Part shown: positions 7,512-12,981 of the stretch, piece by piece
Layout: the number at the start of each line of letters is the position of its first letter
How positions within the stretch are numbered: position 1 is the stretch's first letter
Assembly (NCBI GenBank): GCA_030647575.1
Contig: JAUSJS010000228.1
Location: 1 to 13,695 of the forward strand
Direction: 5' to 3'
Source: Candidatus Limnocylindrales bacterium
GTDB lineage: Bacteria; Chloroflexota; Limnocylindria; Limnocylindrales; CSP1-4
DNA length: 13,695 nucleotides
Notes under the pieces: generated by a model
What the model was told of the DNA's origin: nothing
Databases searched by the model: none
Seen by the model: the letters and a program-made list of their open reading frames with translations, nothing else
Translations under genes and position numbers: made by a program

Positions 7512-7547
7512 TCATGCCGGGCATCGAAAGTAGAAGAATCGGTTCAT
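7512..7547 (-). CDS. Aromatic-rich leader peptide MNRFFYFRCPA (putative attenuator peptide)
   Basis: An 11-codon ORF: ATG AAC CGA TTC TTC TAC TTT CGA TGC CCG GCA TGA. Four consecutive aromatic codons (Phe-Phe-Tyr-Phe) in such a short ORF, between a strong promoter and an intrinsic terminator and just upstream of DAHP synthase, match the design of amino-acid biosynthetic leader peptides such as PheL. There is no Shine-Dalgarno sequence, but the predicted transcription start is only about 6 nt before the ATG, so translation could start leaderless or nearly so. The peptide itself probably has no function; the time a ribosome spends on the Phe and Tyr codons would set the RNA fold downstream. Translation is not proven. 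The coincidence of codons, promoter, terminator and downstream enzyme makes chance unlikely. Confidence 0.8.
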   Translation of the reverse strand: MNRFFYFRCPA

Positions 7548-7560
7548 GTGCGTGGTGTGG

Positions 7561-7589
7561 ACGGTAGCCACTGGCACGCTCAATGTCAA
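7561..7589 (-). promoter_or_regulatory. Sigma-70-type promoter of the aro operon
   Basis: TTGACA at 7589-7584 is a perfect -35 box. A 17-nt spacer leads to TACCGT at 7566-7561, which keeps the important T1, A2 and T6 of the -10 box. Transcription would start near A7553, about 6 nt before the leader-peptide ATG and about 160 nt before aroF. The -35 match and ideal spacing are notable in such GC-rich DNA. Confidence 0.75.
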
Positions 7590-7665
7590 CGCGAAGGGTC
7601 GTCGCCCCATGCCGCGAGGACCACGGTGGCCTGAGCTGCCGTGATCCGAGCGGCGGGGCCGAACT

Positions 7666-7875
7666 GTTGCCCCGGGCGCAAGAACACCCCCTCCTGTTGC
7701 TGCCGGTGCAACTAACGTCGTTCGAGGCAGGGCAACAACCAGACAACAGCGATGTCTGTTGCCCCTAGGGCAACGTTGACGCTGGGGTGGGTGATTCCTT
7801 GCACCCGCGGGAAGGAATCGTTCGAATCTGGCCGTCCGGGCGTTCGCCGCGCGACGTTGGTTGCACCCCGTGCAA
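7666..7875. repeat. Cluster of GTTGC / GCAAC inverted repeats
   Basis: This non-coding stretch between the aro promoter and grpB carries many copies of one short element in both orientations: GTTGCCC at 7666, GTTGC-N7-GCAAC at 7696-7712, GGGCAAC at 7730, GTTGCCC-CTA-GGGCAAC at 7758-7774 (a perfect 7-bp inverted repeat), CAACGTTG at 7771-7778, and TTGCAC-CCC-GTGCAA at 7861-7875. The copies at 7730 and 7768 can each pair with the one at 7758, so folds would be mutually exclusive. No T run follows any stem, so these are not typical terminators. Operator sites for a dimeric regulator or a structured RNA are both possible. No convincing ORF lies here. Confidence 0.6.
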
Positions 7876-7895
7876 AACCGGACTCGACGGCATGA

Positions 7896-8492
7896 CTAGC
7901 CAGGCCGCGCCGCGCGGGCCCGTTCCAGAATCGCCTCGACGATGTCGCTCTTGGCGTCGGCATAGTGCTGGACGTAGCTCCACTCACGGGCGGCCAGCTC
8001 GCGCTTCGCTCGCTCGTAGAGCAGGCGCTCGTCGGGGTCCGCCCGCAACCGATTCCGGAACGCCAGCATGCGCTCGATCTCCGGCGAGCCGTCGGTGAAG
8101 ACGTGCAGGTTGATGGTTGTGTCCGGTCCCTTGAAGAGCCGATGCTCGTGCCAATCTGGCTCGCGGATGCGCAGGACATAGCCGGCCGTTTCCATCGGCG
8201 GGACGTAGGCCGCTTCGTCGGCCGAATCCGGGACCGCGAGGACGATGTCGATGACCGGCTTCGCCGCGAGCCCGGGCACCGACGTCGAGCCGACATGCTC
8301 CAGGAGCCGAACGCGATCGACCAGGATCGAGCAAATGCGCGCCGCCTCGCGGTGGAATAGCGCCGGCCACGCGGGATCGTACTCAGCGAGGTCGATCGGC
8401 CCGCCAAGCACGATTGGCTCGCCGATGGTGACCGCCCGCAGCTCCGCTTCCGTCGTCGGAGCTCGCGTCGCCGGTGGCTCCTCTTCTGGCAT
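7896..8492 (-). CDS. GrpB family protein (UPF0157, nucleotidyltransferase fold)
   Basis: A 198-residue GrpB-family protein. The diagnostic stretch HVGSTSVPGLAAKPVIDI is present, preceded by YDPAWPALFHREAARI and followed by INLHVF and, near the end, YADAKSDIVEAILERA, all in the usual order. The family has a nucleotidyltransferase-like fold; in some genomes the domain is fused to dephospho-CoA kinase, and the reaction of stand-alone members is not settled. The start chosen is ATG at 8492-8490, with a strong AAAGGAG seven nucleotides upstream; a longer reading frame to 8567 lacks such a site. The first 20-odd residues are acidic and Pro/Thr-rich and probably lie outside the domain. It is a single gene, divergent from tRNA-Ser(GCT). 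Confidence 0.88.
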   Translation of the reverse strand: MPEEEPPATRAPTTEAELRAVTIGEPIVLGGPIDLAEYDPAWPALFHREAARICSILVDRVRLLEHVGSTSVPGLAAKPVIDIVLAVPDSADEAAYVPPMETAGYVLRIREPDWHEHRLFKGPDTTINLHVFTDGSPEIERMLAFRNRLRADPDERLLYERAKRELAAREWSYVQHYADAKSDIVEAILERARAARPG

Positions 8493-8561
8493 GGATCGCT
8501 CCTTTCGCGCCGCGGCGCGCCAGCCTGACCGATGATGGGAGGAGGCCGGCCGACCCCGTGA

Positions 8562-8567
8562 TAGCAT
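8562..8567 (+). promoter_or_regulatory. Possible -10 box (TAGCAT) for the tRNA-Ser(GCT) gene
   Basis: TAGCAT at 8562-8567 would start transcription near 8574, about 12 nt before the mature tRNA. No clear -35 box lies at the normal distance. The same hexamer occurs just before the TadA-like gene at 12970. Confidence 0.35.
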
Positions 8568-8585
8568 TTCGCCCGCTGTCGCGAC

Positions 8586-8677
8586 GGAGAGGTCGCATAG
8601 AGGTCTAGTGCAGCGGTTTGCTAAACCGCCAAGTGGGGTAACCTGCTTCGAGGGTTCGAATCCCTCCCTCTCCGCCA
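8586..8677 (+). tRNA. tRNA-Ser(GCT)
   Basis: The acceptor stem GGAGAGG (8586-8592) pairs with CCTCTCC; discriminator G and an encoded CCA follow (8675-8677). The anticodon stem GCGGT/ACCGC encloses loop TTGCTAA, with anticodon GCT at 8620-8622, reading AGC and AGU serine codons. The T arm is GAGGG-TTCGAAT-CCCTC. A long variable arm, about 92 nt in all with CCA, is the class II shape expected for serine. Confidence 0.97.
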
Positions 8678-8697
8678 GCCCTCACACAGCATCGCGT

Positions 8698-8773
8698 GCG
8701 CCCGTAGCTCAGTGGATAGAGCGTCAGGTTGCGGACCTGAAGGTCGTGGGTTCGAGTCCCGCCGGGCGCGCCA
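8698..8773 (+). tRNA. tRNA-Arg(GCG)
   Basis: The acceptor stem GCGCCCG (8698-8704) pairs with CGGGCGC; discriminator G and an encoded CCA follow (8771-8773). The D arm is GCTC-AGTGGATA-GAGC, with an A after GG at the arginine identity position 20. The anticodon stem TCAGG/CCTGA encloses loop TTGCGGA, with anticodon GCG at 8731-8733. The T arm is GTGGG-TTCGAGT-CCCGC, with one G-T pair. Most bacteria read CGU/CGC/CGA with tRNA-Arg(ACG) edited to inosine; a G34 version needs no editing and is uncommon. Confidence 0.95.
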
Positions 8774-8820
8774 ACAATCGGAACGCCCGAAGTCAGCTGC
8801 CGGGCATCGCGGTCGGGTGC

Positions 8821-10206
8821 TTACCGCACGCGAATGGAGACGGGAGCGCTCGTGCCCGACGCGCCGCGGGAATCGGTCACCTTCAAGGTCACCTTGTAGC
8901 GACCGCTGCTCGTGTAGGTGTGGGTGGCGGCGATGCTCCCCGGGCTGGAGACGGTCCCGCTCGTGGCGCCGTTGCCCCAGTCGAAGGTGTAGGTCCACGG
9001 CCCCGCGTCCGGGTCGGTGAAGCTGCCGAGGACGCTTACGCTGCCGCCGCGACTGATCGTCGTGGCGGAGGTGGCGGCCAGGTTCACGGTGGGCGCGGTG
9101 TTGGCGGACGGGGCGCCGACCGTCCACAGCAGGGCGTGCACCGGCCCGCCGTCCACGAGGTTCCCCTCGCCGACGATCTGTCCGTTGTCGTTGATCCCGT
9201 AGGCCCGGGAGAACGTGCCCCCCGGCCAGCGGCCGAGGTCGATCGCCGTGCCGCCCCGCCAGAGGATGGGAGTGTCCAGGTGGACGCCCGACGGCGACTG
9301 CCCGTACCCGACGACGTCGCCGTTATTGTTGAGGTCGGTCACGAAGTTGAACGTCGTGCCGCCCGAGAGGGCAGGCAGTGTTTCGATCACGCCGTTCCGC
9401 CAGACGACCGCGATGCCGCCGTTGCTGGAACCGGCGATCAGCCCGCTGTTGTTGATGTCGCGCGCGGTCGAGGCCCCGGACTGCCCGGCCAGCGAGCCAA
9501 GGTCGGTGAACGAGCTGTTGCGCCACAGGAACCCGCGCGTCTGCCCCATGCTGACGCTGTTGGCCACGCCGACGATATCGCCGAGGTCGTTGATGCCCCA
9601 CGCCTCGCTGAAGTCACCGGAACCCATGAAGCCAAGGTCGCGGCTCAAGGCCGTCCCCTGCCAGAGAACCGCATGGCGCCTGAGAGACGCGTCGCGGCTG
9701 CCCCCGACGCTGAAGCCCGACGCGTTGATGTCGTGGGCGGCGACGCGATCCACGAGGCCCCCGGGAATGGGCGGCAGGGCGAAGACCTGTCCACTGACGT
9801 CCCAGAGGACCCCGGAGGTGGCGCCCCTGCCCAGGTTCGTGTGGCCGACGACCTGCCGGGAGTCGTTGATCGCCTCGGGCGACCCGCTCGACCAGTTGGG
9901 AGCCGTGGTGATCGTGCCGCCGGTCCAGATGGCCTGCTTCGTCGCGCCGGACGCATCGTACGCCGTGCCGGTGACCTGGCCCAGGTTGTTGATCGCGCGA
10001 GCCGAAGCGTAGTACCCGCCGGGCAGGAGGCCGAGGTCGCTGACCTGGATCGCCCCGGCGGCCACCGGGGCCTCCACGTGACCAAGACCAGCTGCCCACG
10101 CCACGGTCAGGACGATACCGAGGAGGCCCCGCCTGCCGACCCGGACGAGTCGGAAGCGGGCCGGACGTGGATCGTGACGCTGGGCCCGACCCGGACCTTC
10201 ATGCAT
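8821..10206 (-). CDS. Secreted HAF-repeat protein with C-terminal PKD domain
   Basis: A 461-residue exported protein. The N-terminus has an Arg-rich segment to about residue 26, then a hydrophobic stretch LLGIVLTVAWAAGLG and Ala-rich residues up to about 52, consistent with a Sec signal peptide. Seven copies of the motif [IL]N-x(3)-G-like follow: INNLGQVTG (72), INDSRQVVG (113), INASGFSVG (160), INDLGDIVG (205), INNSGLIAG (251), LNNNGDVVG (292) and INDNGQIVG (338), spaced 41-47 residues. Each is followed by an aliphatic-W element such as HAVLW, RGFLW or HALLW. This is the HAF extracellular repeat. Residues about 372-460 form a PKD-like domain (SFTDPDAGPWTYTFDWGNG, HTYTSSGRYKVTLKVTD). No catalytic motif or anchor is visible, so binding or adhesion is the best guess. 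ATG at 10206 has AAGGAG at good spacing. It converges on tRNA-Arg. Confidence 0.85.
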   Translation of the reverse strand: MHEGPGRAQRHDPRPARFRLVRVGRRGLLGIVLTVAWAAGLGHVEAPVAAGAIQVSDLGLLPGGYYASARAINNLGQVTGTAYDASGATKQAIWTGGTITTAPNWSSGSPEAINDSRQVVGHTNLGRGATSGVLWDVSGQVFALPPIPGGLVDRVAAHDINASGFSVGGSRDASLRRHAVLWQGTALSRDLGFMGSGDFSEAWGINDLGDIVGVANSVSMGQTRGFLWRNSSFTDLGSLAGQSGASTARDINNSGLIAGSSNGGIAVVWRNGVIETLPALSGGTTFNFVTDLNNNGDVVGYGQSPSGVHLDTPILWRGGTAIDLGRWPGGTFSRAYGINDNGQIVGEGNLVDGGPVHALLWTVGAPSANTAPTVNLAATSATTISRGGSVSVLGSFTDPDAGPWTYTFDWGNGATSGTVSSPGSIAATHTYTSSGRYKVTLKVTDSRGASGTSAPVSIRVR

Positions 10207-10336
10207 CGCCGTGCTCCTTCGGAGGCGTGGATAAAGACCCGCTCAGGCCACCGGGCGCGGCGGTCATACAATCGAGCAGCATTTCCTCGCCGGACAGGGT
10301 CCAGCCAGTGCCAAATGGCCCCTTCTTGGGCGTTGG

Positions 10337-10363
10337 CTGTGCCGCGTGCCGCGCGCGGCACAG
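10337..10363. repeat. 10-bp inverted repeat in the divergent intergenic region
   Basis: CTGTGCCGCG, a 7-nt loop TGCCGCG, then CGCGGCACAG: a perfect 10-bp inverted repeat. It lies in the 239-nt gap between the divergent HAF-protein gene and the dehydrogenase gene, and has no T run on either side. An operator or an RNA hairpin in a 5' leader is possible; nothing in the sequence decides. I see no other clear feature in this gap. Confidence 0.5.
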
Positions 10364-10445
10364 ACCACTCCATGCCGTACCGAAACCGCGCTGCCGGGTC
10401 CGGTACCATCCGACGCACCTCACGCTCCATGACGGTGGACAATCG

Positions 10446-11345
10446 ATGAGTCAGGATCAATCGGGAACGCCCGTCGCCTTCCTTGGCCTCGGCACGATGG
10501 GCGCCGCGATGGCCGCCAACCTGGCTCGCGCCGGCTTCCACGTCACCGCCTGGAACCGCACCCCCGGCCGCGCGCCCGAGCTGGGGGAGCTCGGCGTCGA
10601 AACCGCCGCAAACCCCGCCGCAGCCGCCGCCCAGGCCGACATCGTCGTCATATGCGTCTCCGACACGCCCGACGTCGAGTCGATCCTGTTCGGCCAGGAC
10701 GGCGTGGTCGGTGGCGCTCGCGCCGGCACCCTCATCATCGATTGTTCGACGATCGCCCCGTCAGGGAGCTGGGACTTCGCCGCGAGGCTCAAGGAGCACG
10801 GCCTCTCGATGGTCGATGCGCCGGTCTCCGGCGGCAGCGAAGGCGCCCGAAACGGGACGCTCACGATCTTCGTCGGCGGCGAAGAGGACGACGTCGAGCG
10901 AGCCCGGCCGATCCTGCAGGCCCTCGGCAAGACAATCACCCACGTCGGCCCGATCGGCGCCGGCCAGGCGGTCAAGGCGGTCAACCAGGTCATCCTCGCC
11001 GGCACCTACCTCGGCGTCGCGGAGGGGATCGTCCTGGCCATCAAGGCCGGCCTGGATGTCGAACAGGTCGTGGGGGCGCTCGGCGGCGGGGCGGCCCAGA
11101 GTTGGGTCCTCGCCAACCGCAGCGGCCGAATGCTCGACAACGACTACCCGCTCGGCTTCAAGGTGTCGCTCCACCGCAAGGATCTCGGGATCGCGCTGGA
11201 GCTCGCCAACCAGCTCGGCGCCGCCCTCCCGGTCAGCGCCCTCGCCGCGCAGCTCGAGTCCGGCCTGATCGCCGGAGGCCACGGCGACGACGACATGTCC
11301 GCGCTCGCCCGGGCCATCCGAGGGCTCTCCGGCCTGGACGACTGA
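10446..11345 (+). CDS. Beta-hydroxyacid dehydrogenase family oxidoreductase (3-hydroxyisobutyrate / tartronate-semialdehyde type)
   Basis: A 299-residue NAD(P)-dependent dehydrogenase of the beta-hydroxyacid family. The Rossmann start FLGLGTMGAAMAANLARAG lies at 12-30, with WNRTPGRA following; an Arg after Asn suggests NADP(H), but that is only a hint. The substrate signature DAPVSGGSEGARNGTL is at 124-139, GAGQAVKAVNQV contains the expected catalytic Lys at 177, and HRKDLGIAL is at 243-251. Members reduce tartronate semialdehyde or oxidise 3-hydroxyisobutyrate, and some reduce succinic semialdehyde; the substrate cannot be read from the sequence. ATG at 10446 is preceded by GGTGGA about eight nucleotides upstream, and the glycine motif begins at the usual distance. 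The open frame continues upstream without homology. It is monocistronic; a weak terminator follows the stop. Confidence 0.9.
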   Translation: MSQDQSGTPVAFLGLGTMGAAMAANLARAGFHVTAWNRTPGRAPELGELGVETAANPAAAAAQADIVVICVSDTPDVESILFGQDGVVGGARAGTLIIDCSTIAPSGSWDFAARLKEHGLSMVDAPVSGGSEGARNGTLTIFVGGEEDDVERARPILQALGKTITHVGPIGAGQAVKAVNQVILAGTYLGVAEGIVLAIKAGLDVEQVVGALGGGAAQSWVLANRSGRMLDNDYPLGFKVSLHRKDLGIALELANQLGAALPVSALAAQLESGLIAGGHGDDDMSALARAIRGLSGLDD

Positions 11346-11362
11346 GGGCTTGCAGCCGTCAG

Positions 11363-11386
11363 CCTTCTCGAAGCGAGGGTCTTTTT
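11363..11386 (+). terminator. Candidate intrinsic terminator after the dehydrogenase gene
   Basis: About 18 nt past the stop codon, CTTCTCG-AAG-CGAGGG can form a stem of four Watson-Crick pairs plus G-T pairs, followed by TCTTTTTG. The stem is weak, but the position and T run fit a terminator for the plus-strand gene. Confidence 0.45.
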
Positions 11387-11564
11387 GTTGGCATCCGGAT
11401 CGACGGTCGTTCTTCCCGGAAGTACAAAACCGACTGATCACGGGTTGCCGGAGCGGGTGGGAGGCTGAATGTCGTCGACCAGCTCGAAATCGACGTCGAG
11501 CCACCGGCGATTCGAACGCTCGGTGCGCCAGATCGACCGCCGGCTCGGACGGTCTCAAGGAATC

Positions 11565-11683
11565 GGCTCGTTGAGCCTCGGTCGACTGAGCTCTCGGCAC
11601 CGCCTCGCACGATTTGTCCTTCCCTGAAGGACGACGTGCGATAACGGCAGGAACGTCCGGCTGAACCCGTCGCCCGGGACGGG
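11565..11683. other. Non-coding stretch with several consecutive stem-loops
   Basis: The 372 nt between the dehydrogenase stop and the convergent phosphofructokinase gene hold no credible ORF. Besides the terminator at 11363-11386, there are GGCTC-GTT-GAGCC (11565-11577), a two-part hairpin TCGCAC...GTCCTT-CCCTG-AAGGAC...GTGCGA (11605-11641), and CCCGTC-N6-GACGGG (11666-11683). No T run flanks them. They could be 3' ends of the convergent transcripts, a small RNA, or chance in GC-rich DNA. Confidence 0.4.
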
Positions 11684-11717
11684 GCCAAGGCCCTCTCAGC
11701 GCCTGATCGGCGCGGTC

Positions 11718-12908
11718 TCAGTCCAGGCCAACCAACAGCATCGGGTCGCCCAGCTTGCCGTCGTAGCGTGGCCGGAAACGGGCCACGTTGTACATCGCCG
11801 GCACGTCCACCTTGCGGGGCCCCAGTGCCGGATCGGGCAATGCCGTGTGGGCGTACTTCCCGTCCTGGATCGCGACCATCCGGCCGGTGATCCCGCCGTC
11901 CACGAGGTCCATCGCCACATTGGCGAAGGTCGTCGCGACCATCGAATCGATCGAATCCGGCTCGCCGCTTCGAAGGTCGTAGGTCAGCTCGGAGGCCAGC
12001 GTCTCGATCCCGGTCCGCTCGCGCAGCTCGGTCGCGAGGGCCTCGCCGACGTTCGCCTTGTGGCGGTGCCCGTAGGCGTCCGCGATGCCAATGTCGCTCA
12101 TCTGGGCGCCCTGCCAGATGGCCCCCTCGGCCGTGATCACGAAGGCATAGCGACTCGGGTTCGCCCGATGGTCCGTGGCGAGCAGCTTGGAAAGCGCATC
12201 CAGGTCGTAGGGCGCCTCCGGGATGACGCAGCGGGCGGACGTCACGTACGCGGTGTAAAGCGCCGAAAACCCGGCGTCGCGTCCGAAGATCCGGAAGACC
12301 CCGATCCGCTCGTGGCTACCGAGCGTCGTCCGCTGGCGGTTGATCGCCTCCTTGGCCCGGGTGATGGCCGTCGAGAAGCCGATGCAGTACTCGGTGCCCT
12401 GGACGTCGTTGTCCATCGTCTTGGGGATCGCCACCAATGGGACCCCGGCGTTCACCAGAACCTGCGAGTAGGACAGCGTGTCGTCGCCGCCGATCGTCAC
12501 CAGCAGGTTGACGCCGAGGGCTGTCAGGTTGTCGAGCACCCGCGGCGTCAGATCGAACACCCCCTCGCCGACGGCGTATGCCGCGCGCGACGCGTCATCC
12601 ATCCACGGCGGCAGGCCAGCAGCGCGCATCTGGCGGGGATTGGTGCGCGAGGTATGGAGGATCGTCCCGCCGGTTCGCTCGATGGTCCGGGTGTTGGTCC
12701 GGTCGAGCAGTCGAAGGTAATCGGGGTCGGGCTCCGGGCCGGGGCGAACGTGGGTGAGCCCCTCCCAGCCGCGGCGGATCCCGAGGACCTCATAGCCCGC
12801 CTCCGTCGCCCGATACACGACGCTCTTGATGACGGCGTTGAGACCCGGCACGTCGCCGCCACCGGTCAGGATCGCAATGCGCTTCTTGGTAGTCATGGCG
12901 CGCGCCAT
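11718..12908 (-). CDS. 6-phosphofructokinase, probably pyrophosphate-dependent type
   Basis: A 396-residue phosphofructokinase, phosphorylating fructose 6-phosphate to the 1,6-bisphosphate in glycolysis. LTGGGDVPGLNAVIK at 14-28 is the phosphoryl-donor loop. GGDDT at 140-144 has Asp where ATP enzymes have Gly (E. coli 104), and PKTMDND at 162-168 has Lys where ATP enzymes have Gly (E. coli 124). These two residues are the established marks of the PPi-using enzymes, so a reversible PPi-dependent reaction is predicted. FGRDAGF at 208-214 and IPE near 229-231 complete the substrate site. Start ATG at 12908 has GGGG close upstream; ATG at 12896 (MTTKKRIAIL) is a shorter alternative and may be the true one. 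It is divergent from the TadA-like gene, with 73 nt between them. Confidence 0.92.
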   Translation of the reverse strand: MARAMTTKKRIAILTGGGDVPGLNAVIKSVVYRATEAGYEVLGIRRGWEGLTHVRPGPEPDPDYLRLLDRTNTRTIERTGGTILHTSRTNPRQMRAAGLPPWMDDASRAAYAVGEGVFDLTPRVLDNLTALGVNLLVTIGGDDTLSYSQVLVNAGVPLVAIPKTMDNDVQGTEYCIGFSTAITRAKEAINRQRTTLGSHERIGVFRIFGRDAGFSALYTAYVTSARCVIPEAPYDLDALSKLLATDHRANPSRYAFVITAEGAIWQGAQMSDIGIADAYGHRHKANVGEALATELRERTGIETLASELTYDLRSGEPDSIDSMVATTFANVAMDLVDGGITGRMVAIQDGKYAHTALPDPALGPRKVDVPAMYNVARFRPRYDGKLGDPMLLVGLD

Positions 12909-12969
12909 GCTACCCCGCCGCCAGGCTCTCGTTGGGGTTTCGGTTGGGGGATCGGTCCGGCCCGTCTGC

Positions 12970-12975
12970 TAGCAT
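12970..12975 (+). promoter_or_regulatory. Possible -10 box (TAGCAT) giving a leaderless transcript
   Basis: TAGCAT ends seven nucleotides before the ATG of the TadA-like gene at 12982, so transcription would begin at or near the start codon. No Shine-Dalgarno sequence is present, which agrees with leaderless translation. A -35 candidate, TTGGGG at 12944, is 20 nt away, longer than ideal. Confidence 0.4.
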
Positions 12976-12981
12976 CTCCAC

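Noticed and set aside
7495..7746. 83-residue minus-strand ORF spanning the aro promoter and leader
   Set aside because: It has no ribosome site or domain and crosses the promoter and leader ORF in another frame; the leader peptide reading explains this region better.
7861..7875. TTGCAC-CCC-GTGCAA as the grpB terminator
   Set aside because: It lies soon after the grpB stop, but no T run follows on the minus strand; kept as part of the repeat cluster only.
8621..9127. Minus-strand ORF with RRDSNPRPSGPQPDALSTELRA near its end
   Set aside because: It is antisense to the tRNA-Arg and tRNA-Ser genes and overlaps the HAF-protein gene; the phrase is a common tRNA-antisense artefact.
8608..10449. 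613-residue plus-strand ORF
   Set aside because: It runs through two tRNAs and lies antisense to the HAF-repeat gene, is Arg/Pro/Gly-rich and shows no family motif. Long antisense frames are expected in GC-rich DNA.
11510..11530. GTTCGAATC-like T-arm sequence on the minus strand near 11515
   Set aside because: The flanking bases do not form a T stem, and no acceptor or anticodon arm is found, so it is not a tRNA.
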